Source of the DNA: Oreocharis arfaki
Taxonomy: Eukaryota; Chordata; Aves; Passeriformes; Paramythiidae
Assembly (NCBI GenBank): GCA_013398015.1
Contig: VZRR01011663.1
Coordinates: 434,001-498,000 of the forward strand
Reading direction: 5' to 3'
DNA: 64,000 nt
In this document: positions 25,101 to 37,100 of the stretch, in pieces
Layout: each line of letters begins with the position of its first letter
Numbering within the stretch: the first letter of the stretch is position 1
Translations under genes and position numbers: made by a program
Notes under the pieces: model-generated
What the model was told of the DNA's origin: nothing
The model's database searches: none
The model's input: only the letters and a program-made list of their open reading frames with translations

Positions 25101-28100
25101 ACAAAGACACCTGTTTTCCATTAAAACTTTGCTGTGATCCAGTTATAGATGTCAGCTAAACAAATTCTTGGGAAGCGCCAGGAGACCTGACTGAGGCAAG
25201 TTCTCAAGGTACACTGGAGTACAAGGCCACATGAAGAGCTATGGAAAAGGCTACAAAATAGCTTGGCAGGAATAAAGAGCTAGATTGTGGCAATCACTGA
25301 CATATTTCTGTTCTCAGTAATGACAATTGGGTGTTTTCAACCAGGTGCCTCCTCTAGTGCTACTTGTCTGGGAAGGATATTTCCTGGATATATCCAAATC
25401 TCCTTGTTGACTGCAAACAGGTCTTTGAGAGGTTTGTTGGACACTTATTACATGCAAGGCCCTGTTTTTAGATGTCCACTGGGTCCTAAAGTCTTAACAA
25501 ATTTTGTAAATGAAAACTATGTATCTTATTTAGACATAAGAACTCCATTAAAGGAATTTAAAAAAACCCAGGCAATGTTATTTTAAGCTTAGGAAAGCTA
25601 CAATCATGAAATACAGATTTTGTTGTTTTAATTCTTCGTACCAGTTGGAACTAAGTGCAAGCACATCTCATTTTCTTTATGAGTGAGTCATAAATTCGAT
25701 CTTTTAGACTGAAAAGGACTCTATTATTTTCCTTCAAATCACAAATGAAAAGACAGTTACTGACCAGAGTGTAATTGCATTATTCTGTCTCGTAACTTAG
25801 CTATAAAAAGACAAGTTCTAACACACATATCTCTTTGTTTCCAGAAAAGCAGTCTATCTTGAAATGTGGCATTTGGACAAGAAAGCCAGCAGAATGTGCA
25901 ATTCAGAGGCCATTTGTGTCAGCTTTGTTTGAAATCCTGCCCTAAATCTGAGTGACAGGGAAGAAAAGTGGCCCCTGTTCATATGACACAAGCAGAAAAG
26001 TTACGAGCATTAAAAACTTCCCAGTCATCTCCTCGAAACCTGCAACTCCATTTGCAGTGGATGGGGTTTCTTGAAACACTATTCCCCACATTTAATGGTG
26101 CAGACCTTGGCACTTTATAACACATTCATGCAGCATATCACATCCACATGGCACAGCACAACCACTGAAGGAAAAATAGAGGAAAAATAGCAGAAGATTA
26201 ACAGATGGTGAAAGGGTGGAGATAAGGCTCAAGGTAAGCAAATATGTTATATTACCAGTAACTCTGTACTCACTACCCTAATCTGGAAAGGAAGCATGTT
26301 CAAATCTAAACCAGAAAAGTCATACTTAGAATTGTGTTTTAAATTTTCATATAAAAGTGTTTTCCAGTGGGTAGGTTCCTGTATTTAACAGTGTGGAATG
26401 AAACGGGGTATTTATGAAGCATTACAAAATATCCATTTTTTGGTAAAATGTCTGAGCTTTTTCACAACAGAGTGCATGAATTTTGTTTACAGTGACATTT
26501 AAGATTACCCTTGAAAGTAACCTTTTTCCAGTTTGACAAAATGGTCTTCTCTGCCTACATCTTCACTTACCATCTGCACTGCAGACTAGTGCATCTCCTT
26601 CTTAATCTTCCCCAGAAGCCCTTCATGAAAAAATGAAGTCATTGCTATCTCTACTTTCAAACCTGACACTGATTATTACAAAAAAAAAAAAAAAATTAAA
26701 GGACTGAGACATTCTGAACTGCTTTGGGTAAAGGCCTGTCAGGACAGGAGAGAGGAGAGGGATGTTTTACAAGGGCATGTAGCAATAAAACAGTGAGGAA
26801 AGATTTAGATTAGATATTGGGAAGAAATTCTTTACTGTGAGGATAGTGAGGCACTGGAACAGGATGCCCAGAGAAGCTGTGGATGGTGGAGGTGTCCAAG
26901 GCTAGGCTGGGTGCGGCTCTGAGCAACCTGGTCTAATGGGAGGTGCCCATGCAGGGAGGGTTGGAACTTGATGATCCTTAAGGTCCCTTCCAGCCCAAGC
27001 CATTCTATGATGGCACAAGTGAGTGGTGGATACATTGCACAGCCTCATGCCCTGATAATCAGTTTTCTTAGTGTTAACCTAACTCAGTTTCTAGCACAGG
27101 TGTTTAGCAGCTCTGGATTCATGTCAAATACTAACAACAGTCATAAGTGTGTCAGTGGCCGTGTAGCTACTTCCCTGACTTTATGATAATTACTAGCAAA
27201 CTTCTGTTAATTCTGGAAAAGTCTGTATTTGCCACTATTTTAATTTAATTGAAAACATAACTGAGTGAGATTTTATGTATTACATTTGAGCTCTGTTAAC
27301 ACATAACAACATTCTAGATCAAAACGTGTGTTTATAGTTGACATGGTAAAAATCACTAGAGAGGTAAGCTGCGAGGTAAGCTCATCTATGGAGGAGAACT
27401 TTATGAACACTTTGAATTAAGCTCAGTGTTTTCCTTCCAATGTTATCCTATTTCAAAAACAGGTAGAAAAATTACAATAACAATAGCTGTATGTAGTCAG
27501 AAATATCATAACTTGCTTAACGGAAGTGTGAATATGAACTTAAAACGTAACAGAGCATAACAGATGTAGAATAAAACTATCAAGTTTAAGCCTATTAAAA
27601 TACTAATTGATTATGCATTTGAAGCAAAGTAACAACCACAGAAAATAACAGATATGTATCCAATCAAAATTTGCAGAGACCTTCTTGACTGCGCAATTAA
27701 GAAATTAGATTTCCTACTTCACTCAAGTTGAGATAATCACAGAACACGGCAAATTTCCAACATAATGAATCCACTCCCTACAAAACCAGACAATGTACAC
27801 TTATAATGCAGAATATTGGTCAAAGTCTGTCACATCCAAATTCTACCATAACAGAAGAAACACATTTTTGAAAGTGGACATCAACGTAAAAAATAATGCC
27901 TTGAGCCCACACTGTCTTCAAATGCAAGCACAAAGTATTTTACTGCAAGTGAATCTTAAATATAAACAAGAAAATAAAAATAATTATCTTAACAGTCTCC
28001 CTCCCATTTGTTATTCTCAACTTGAAAATTCAATCAGCGAGTTAGAGAGCGTTTTTGAAAGCTTTCATCATCTTCCACTACTCTCTAGTAGTATCCCTAT

Positions 28101-31100
28101 TGGAGAGAAAAACTAAGAAAATAAATCATGACAGAAAGTAGCAAACTGCCACGGTATGAAAGGACAGAAACGCAATGGTTAAAGAGATCCTCTTTCATTT
28201 CAAATCTCTCCTTGAACTGGCTTATAAAATCAAAGATAACATGTTCATGAAGTATATATATAATTTGAGTTTATTACCTCATCATAACCAGCATATTATT
28301 TGGGATACTCAAAATTAAATAGAATAACGCACAAAGAAATGGTATCCCAGAACTAAGGAGCTCTGAAACATACAAAGTACATAATAACGATTTTCTCAGC
28401 CCAAAATGCTTTTTAGTCATATTATAGAGCTTCATAAATTTCCGTATTTTCCTTCTGACTCTGCTTCCTCAGATTGATACTAGTTCTCAAAAATCTTGAT
28501 TAATTACACATTGATGATCTACTGCAGCCAAGCAACTTATATTGTAACACAGTAGAAAAAGTCGTATTTCGAAGTGTTCCAAAACTCAAAAATAGAAGTT
28601 TACAGAAAACCTTTCCACGGTGGTTTTAAATATATTCACCATCGGCAATAAATAATTCATAACGTATTTCAGAATTGCAGAACGATATATATGATTTTCC
28701 TTCAAAATAGTAACTTGTCACATAAACCAGAAAAAGTTATCAGCAATTCTGTGTTGAAAACCATGTGTTCGAAAAATGTGAATATTTATTAACATTTACT
28801 TATTAGATTTATGTATAAATTCTTACCTAAGCTGTTTAAAAGCTTCTGCTTTCACAAGTGGTGTTTCTACAGAGTGTTCAAAAAGTGCTCCTTCAGGCCC
28901 TGCAAAAAAAAAAACCCCAAAAAAAACCAAAAGAAGAAAAATACTGTAATGTAACAGTTCAAATAAAACAAGAAAATACAAGGGTTTTTTTTTTAATATG
29001 GCCACTTTGCTATTAGAAATCAAGATAAGAAAAAATACGTTAAGAATTGTAAGACAATTAAAATATAGCTACATTATTACCATTACAGTATTGATTGGAA
29101 CAATAAAATACAGAAGTAATCTAAACATACAGCTGTAAATACTTAAAATTAAGTTCAAAAAGTCTGAAGACAGAGAAATTCTTAACTACTTGGGACAACA
29201 AAATAAGTAAATAAGATTTATACCATGTAACTTTCATTACAGTTAACAGAGCTAATTAAAATCCCACAAAACCTTTGCAAATACCACAGTCCTAAATAAT
29301 ATTTATTTTAGACTGTTTAGCATATCACAACTTCTGTCATACAGCTTTATCAAAGATTTTCCCTTTATAGGCAGACTTGCTGAATATTATATGGTATTTA
29401 TGCACGCAAAATGATACTGAGTATGGGATCAGACAGTTTACCTCTTGAAATAAGAGTAGTTTCATTCCAAAGATGAAGAGACAGTGGGCACCCAGCCTTA
29501 CCAGGAGCCCCCCTGTTGGAACATCTTCCAAGAACCTCCACTTCTGCTCTCCTGAGTATCAGCATTATTGGAGTATCACCAGCCCGGTGACCACCTCCCA
29601 CCTAAGCTCCCCTAGGATCAGGAAATTGGCTGACGTAGGACAAAAGCCCCTCAGCAACAGAGACCGCTCTAAAAACCAGCTCAACACCACCACCTACAGC
29701 AAGGGTGGAGCCTCTCAACTTCCTCGGCTTTGTGAACCTACTCATAAAAAATTTGAGAGGTCTTAGGCTGAGAGATCTTCTCTGGCTTTGAGGATTCCCA
29801 TATCTGAGCGCTTTCCTGGTGAACATGTAGCAAGTCAATATATTTTAATAGTCAGGATATTAGCGAAGGTGGCTCGTCTGGCTGCTCTTTATGCTGTTAC
29901 CCTCTGGAAAGAATTCTGGGCTGTAAAAAGCCCTAAGTTAGGGATTTGGGCTCTGTCTAGACAGAGAATGGCAATGGATGATTAGAAAGCATGGTGTAGA
30001 CAGTATAGATGCGGTATTAGAGTATTAAATGTGGTATAAAGGGAAAAAGAGAATAAAAAATTGGTCGGGGCAGCCTCAGAGAACACAGTACAAAGAAGTG
30101 AAATCATGAAAAAATATTAAAAATTAATACATTGCTGAGAAAACTGAAAGGAAGACTGACACTTCATGAGGGCTGCAGGAAAATTCTGAGGATGTCCTGA
30201 GAAAGCATGAAATGTGCTGCTTTTTGAGAAGAGTTTTAGCTGAAATCACAATTCCTTAGAATGAAATCTCCTTGTCTCAGATGGAAGAGAAGTACACAAG
30301 ATAAAAGAATTACCATATTAAATCACTTCAGCACTTCGAGGAATCATTGATTTACTATGCTTGTATTTAAATTTTATTTAGCTGTTGATAAATCAATTTA
30401 AATAAATTAATCTTTCTGTAAATTAAAAACTAGCATGAATATACTACTGGAAAATTTAAAATTTATTAGTTCAGACAGAGCTTTAACCCTGCTTCATTAA
30501 CATTTCATTTCATTTTCATTAAGATTATTCTGTACCTTAAGGAATTAAAAATGGTTATCAGAAAATGCTGATTTGGCACAACTAAGGTATTTTGCATATA
30601 TTCTGATATGTCAAAAGTGCAGATGTGGCACTTCGGAACATGGTTTAGTGGTAGACTTGGCTGTGCTGCGTTACTGGTTCAGCTTGGTGATCTTAGAGGT
30701 CTTTCCCAACCTAAAAGATTCTGTGATTCCATGACTCTATGAAGACAAGTAAGTGGTAACAGAGACTGTATCAGTTTCATGGAAGTAAGGGCTAATGGAA
30801 GGAAGAGAACAGGAAACATCAGTGTTAATGTGCTGGGTGGTGGTGGGCAGGTGGTGTAAAAAGGAATAAAAAGGCTTATTTCTGTATTCTAGAGCTGTCA
30901 CGTCTAAGCAAGAGTAAAACCTTGCCTTTATGTGAGAAAAATTCCTTCATCATTAAGTTTTAAAAGTATGCCACTCATAGAAAAAGCTCTCAGGGCAACT
31001 TTTTTGGTAAATGGCCCTAAATTGATTTCTGGTCTTCACTTCCTACTTTATCTTTTTAACTATAATACATCTATTACTATATTTACTATTTTATAGACTA

Positions 31101-34100
31101 CTGTTTATTAAGACATTGTAATCTAATCCTTAAATACACAAGAACAAGATACTCACTTTCTCAACAAGAGGACTGAAGTCAGCAAGATTCATTAACACCC
31201 CACGCACCCTATCAGGCAAGGACCATTTGCCTCCTCAAAGTCTAACAGAATGTTTACTCATACCATCAAACTGCCTCCTACTTAACTTACCTTCTGAGCA
31301 GAAGTGTTTAAATTAAACACACAGTCACACTGCACTTCAGCATCAGCTACACAAGCTGAAAACCTTTGCACAGAACAGAGTGCTAGAAAATCACAGACAA
31401 TACTCAGCAAATACTTGAGTGGATTTTTATAAAAGACAAGCAAGCAAAAGCACAAGTAGTAAAGTGGAGAAAGGGTGATAAAAATATGCTTCTCCATAAA
31501 AATACTGATCCTCTCTGCCCTGCCAGCTTTCCTTTAAGAAAAAAAAAAAGTGTAGATGTGGCACTTTGGGATGTGGTTTAGTGGTGAACATAGCAGTATT
31601 AGGTTAATGGCTGGACTTGATCTTAAGAGATCTTCTCCAACCGTCACAATTCCATGTTTCTGTGAGCCTGCCATGACAATATTACAAAGCAATCAGCTCT
31701 TTGACAGCCAATACAGCTACAAGGTGATTTCACCGTCACCAATGCCACCTGAATGTACAAAACCCTCTCAGAACAGAACACGGATGTTCAGTACATCCAC
31801 AGCAACATAATAAATGTCTGCAAAATGCAGGTCCTTACTGAAAGAATATTAGAGGATGTAGTTGGGGTTCATGCTCCTTCAGGAGCAGTAATTGTCATGA
31901 AGGGTTAAGCCAAGCTTCAGTTTCATACACTTAAATGTGACTGTGATGTAGATGTCACAGATGAGCCAGAGGCAGTGTTTCGCTGCCTAATCATCTGTAC
32001 TTACTGTCATCTGGAACACCCTTGTGCACCCTGCCTGGCCTCCAGCTGCCACGATCACAGGAAGCATCTCTTGGAGATAAAGTGATGCCATGTGGTGTCT
32101 CACACACCCCAAGGTGTTTCACACACAGCAGGATGTTAATGCTGGAGCATGCCAGCTCAGCTGCTATCCACTATATCCAAGAGAGATGACAAGCCCTGGA
32201 GCTCTCCCCAGAGCAGAGAACAGCACTTGTGGGCACAAGAGCTCTGCCCGGGGCAGGTGCTGGTGTCTCCCCAAGCTCCAGGGGAGTGTGGGCACCCAGA
32301 CCTGTCAAGTGACCCTGCAGGGTACTGCAGGCACGTTCCTGGCCGAGGCTTTCCCCAGGCATTTGCTCTTCCTTCATTTGCACTGTTCTATTCTACACAT
32401 GGGCCAGAGAATGTCTGACTGAAATAGTATGAGTTGAAACATATTAATTGTAGGAAAATGACAATTCTTGAGGTGTTGGATTGGATTTTATTACTCTTAG
32501 ACCTTTTCCTTTGTCCTGAAATATTATAAATCATAGACATTTGCTCTCTGCTGTATTATATTTTAGTTGAAAACTGTCAGGTTTTCTTAAAAATCATTAC
32601 TGAGCTTTTCATAATTCACATAAATAAGCAGAAGTAAAATCAAATAGTTCGCTACACTGTACATAAAAAACTGCAAAATGTTCTTTGTGTATTTTAAGCC
32701 CAGGATCATGTTTTTTATGGCATGAACTTCTCAAAATTTATTTCACATTGATCTTGTTTTCTATCTAAAATGTTTAAAAATAATCTTGGTATGCAAAGTA
32801 TTACTAATTTATCCTTCATGCTAATAGTATCATTTAAATCACAATTTTAATAAATTAATTTGAAGCAAAGTAGGCATGAATATCCTCTCACTTACATTAA
32901 TTTTACACTGAAATAATCTCACTGACTTTAATGTATTTGCTTTTGAACTTTACTACACTGTTAAAAAAGAAATAGGCAATGTGTCTTACTGCAGTGTCTG
33001 CTGAAGTAAATAATTATCAATGCACTGTAAAGATTAATACTGGATGAGTGAGTCATTAATATTAGCATAACAATTTCAACTCGTGTATGAATGATTTTTA
33101 CTTACTTTGAGCAGAGATAGACCTTTCCAAATCAGTTAACAATTATGCAGTTTTTCATATCTTTGTTAAACACGCTTTTCTATTAAAGTTTAGCATCCCT
33201 TGGGCAAACAATAATTATTTGATATGGTTTCCTTGTTAAACAAAGTTGTAATTTCAATTAGGTTAAAAAGTAAAAAACCTTGAGATAAGACCCTCAGGCG
33301 TAAACAAAATTTATTAACACAATTATTATAACTTAACTTTGGCTTTGAAACACTAATTGTATAGTTACTACCATATTTATAGTTTTGACTATAATATGAA
33401 ATAGTATGAATCTAGTCATTAAAATGAAGACCTCAAGGTTCCAGAGGACTGGTAATTAGCAAAGGTCAAACATGATACCTGCAATCAGGTAAAAACTATT
33501 TAAAAATTAACCGAAAACAAGTTACAGAATAATTTCAGTATTTCCTTCGATGGATTCTTCTGCTCAAAGAGAAATCACGCCCTGATGGATCTATTTTAAT
33601 GCAGCCTTACACCTAGAAAATGAAGGTTGACTTTATCAGGTCACATGAAAGGAAGTAGCTTTTCATGTGATAATTATGACATATTCCCTTGTAAACGAGT
33701 ACTTCAGTGATTTGCAGAAGTAGCCTAAGACAAACTTGTATCTTGACAGACGACATTTAAAATACACTACAAATATCATCCTGTGACATATGTGCTACTC
33801 ACAGAACAGAAATGCAGTAGCTTTCACTTTGAAAGACAAAACCATATAAAAAAATCAGAGAGAGCCTGAAGTTTTCACAAATCAAACTCATTACTACTCA
33901 GAATGGAATATCTAAAATTTTTTCAGCCTCAGACAGTGTGCACTGGAACCACTGAATAATTCAGAAAATGATGCACCAGTACAGTTCCAGTTACTAATGG
34001 CTTTAAAGCAAAACACACACACACATATTTAAATTTTATATATATATTTCTATGTATATAAAAAAATATTATTTTTTGTTAAAATTCTTCCTGATTATTT

Positions 34101-37100
34101 ATTGAAAAAGGTCAGATTATGTTCATATTTCTGTTTCCTAAGGAGGTAAAACCAGAACTTGCATGCACACACAATAACATATTTAGAAATGCCATTTTTA
34201 TTGTGCTTTTCATATGAATATTATTTGAATATTTCTTAAACCATTACAAACCTGTGACTCGAAGCTTATCTGTGCCAATTACAACTTCATTTTCATCCAC
34301 TGTAAAAAGTGGCTTTCCATCCTTTGAGTTGATCTGAAATTGCTGACTGTGGAACTCTACCATTTTAGGACCTGCAAAACACAGTAGCATAATGGAATAA
34401 TTACATCATCTTTCTTCAATTTTCTATATAAATTATTAATAATTTTAATTGGTGTCTTAATAATGTAGTGACTCATTTACGTGCATTAAAGGTCATGAAG
34501 CACCCAGATATTCTAAGGATAGTGGCCCTGTAAGTACTGAAATTGGGTAAGTCTATTTACATGATCTAATTTGTTGTTCAAAACTGTGCCTGGAGTCTTC
34601 CTTTATAGTTGGGTTTCCAGGGAATCTAGGAAATCCCACATGAATTGATCCAGACAAACATTCACGTTCTTGGTGTTGAAACCACTTTGATCAGAATGAA
34701 CCTATCTTTTTTTTTTTTTTTTTTTTTAACAGAAACTAATTAGCAAAGTCTTTGCAGCATCATCCCTTTTCATTAGGGAGGCTCAAAGGCTTTAAAATTA
34801 CAAACATCCCATGTAAGAGCAAAACCTCAGCTCTTCATAACAGATGCCAGTTTGGTTCCACGTATCTAACAAATGTTACTGATCATGTTCTTAAGAGTTT
34901 CAAGAAGCTACAAGAATATTTGCAACTGATCCTGGTACGCCAAAAATTAAAATAATTGTGAGCAAGAGACTCTTTTCATACTTCCAGATCCTAAATTCAC
35001 TAAAACATCCTGTTCTACGGTATTGGCTTGGTAAGTAGATAAAAATCAAACCCTTAATACTCCCTCTCTAACAACCTAACCAATTAAAATTCACACCACA
35101 TCTAGCCTGAATATCTATTACATAGAGTTGTCATCATAAATCTATATTCAGAATTAAAATTACAGAGAATGGTCAAAGCAGTTAAGAGTCCTTTTTAGCA
35201 ATTTTTAATAAATGTATTTCACAGACTATCCACGGAACCAAGAGGCACTGAACTGCTTCCTTCCCATTAAGAACCTGTTTTACCATGTCTGCTCCCATAA
35301 ATGTTAAATATATTCCAGGCAATAATTCTCAAAAGAAATAATTTTTTTTTTTTTTTTTAGATCTCATATTAAAGGGGCATTAGGTGACATTGATACTGCT
35401 AAGAAATACATGCAGGTATTTCACAAAATCTGGTTGGTAGCTGGTACGAGAGACTCACACCAAAAGGCTCCATATAAATTGCTTATTGCTTCACTCAGCA
35501 GATGCAAAGCATTGCTTTTAACTGCCCACTAAACACAGAAAGAGTTAGAGAAGCCATAATGTCCTAAACTACGCAACAATTTTAAGGCATAAAACCCTAT
35601 ACTGATTCTACATGAAAATGGTCAGGATAGAGGGCTGAGCTCGGCATTATGTTATGCTCTGTTGCACACGTGCACCCAGGCACAGCTTTATGGGCTTCAA
35701 TTTGGCTCTTCTCTAAAACTATTCTGAAGCCCACAACTTTTTTTCTGAGAAGTATGTTGCAAAATGTGAGATCAGAAAATACCTCCATCAAGGGAAAAGG
35801 CCTTAAATAGTATTTTTTGTTTGTTTGTTTTATTTTTTACAGCAAAAGAAACAGTTCTGGGTAAGCGAGGCAAGGATGGATCCCTGTCAATGGTTTCCTA
35901 GAGAATCTTGGTTGAGGTTTTATTTAAGGTCCCTTCCAACTCGGGCCATTTTGTGGGTCAGTAATTGATTGCTCCTGTTTGTGCCCAGCAGCAGTAACGA
36001 AACTGGCCATTTCTGTAGTGCAGCTAGATCCTTGTGTATTCAAACAAATCAAAGGTCTGAGTAAAACTGATGTTATCAACTCTGCTGCAGGGTGCTGCAG
36101 GGGCTGGTCTCTCATTTCTCCCATCCATCCAACCCCATGATTTTTAAAGCTAGCCTAATTAAGGAAAAACTCTGCAAGCTCTGTGAGAGCACTCACTGAA
36201 TATTTTATACTTTCCAAAGGTACCTTAACTTGTCTCTCTTTGAAACTCCAACTCATGGCCTTGCCCATGCTGGGTTTGCATCCAGATTGTTTGATCCTGG
36301 GCCTTGCACACTTAAATAACATCTTTAGCAAGAATCTTTAGGTCCACAGTTTTTTTAACAAAAGTGCCCTGGTAACGTGGGACAAGGATTGTCCTACAGA
36401 TAATCTTCATTATTGGAGAATGGTATGGATAATAACTGATGTATTTTAAATCTTAAGAGGGAATGCTAGGGTAAACAAAATTCAAGCATATGTTTTATTC
36501 ATGCTAGAGATGAGACATCTCAGTATATGTGGAACAAGTTTCAAAAAGGAGTAAGAGGGAATAAAAGGAATAAATGAGAATAAGTTTACGTAATGAAAAT
36601 TAGCCATTAATTTCTCTTAATTGTATTCCACAATACACATAAACTAGCTATATTGCAATAACACCAATTGTAATGTAATCCCAGTGAGATTAATTTTCAA
36701 CTCATAAACAGCAGCCAAACTCAATATCTGAAAGTTTAATCTCCTAATGCCTAAATGTGTTTTGTTCAGCACCCTAGTACATTAACTACACGTAAGTCAA
36801 CTAATACTATGTAATCACATTTGCTGATAAAATCCTATGATTAAAAATGCAACCTGACTGAATGTGGGTTATAGAAAGTATTTGCTTTCTGCCAGATGTG
36901 TCACATGAATGTCCAGGTCAGTGGGTTATTCTTGCTAATCAGACTGATTATTGCCCATTGTTTCTGTACATTTCCTCCTTCAATGTGCAGCCCTGATGCA
37001 GACCTTGTAAGCAATCTTCACATCGCATACCTCTTGACACTGAGGATGCTGCTTTAAATGATGAGGGGTTTTTTTTTTCCAAAAAGAACTGACATACTGC

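Larger units (their letters stand above)
11753..28826 (-). other. SGCG: SGCG intron 6 (about 17.1 kb)
   Basis: The largest intron in the window. It contains three CR1 fragments (13303, 16184, 26753), short simple repeats (GT near 12197 and 12841, GAAT near 20673) and an A16 run at 26680. Open frames up to 130 codons occur (for example 22558-22950) but resemble no known protein. No alternative SGCG exon could be supported. Confidence 0.93.
28900..34251 (-). other. SGCG: SGCG intron 5 (5352 bp)
   Basis: AT-rich intron with two CR1 tails (30612, 31539), an unexplained GC-richer island at about 29460-29990 and another at about 32090-32400, and CA/TA simple repeats at about 34008-34060 close to the exon 5 donor. 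No additional exon was recognised. Confidence 0.94.

Noticed and set aside
26680..26695. A16 run as the tail of a processed pseudogene or SINE
   Set aside because: The sequence before it resembles no gene or SINE, and the nearby CR1 starts about 60 bp later with its own kind of tail. The A15 run at 50126 was rejected for the same reason.
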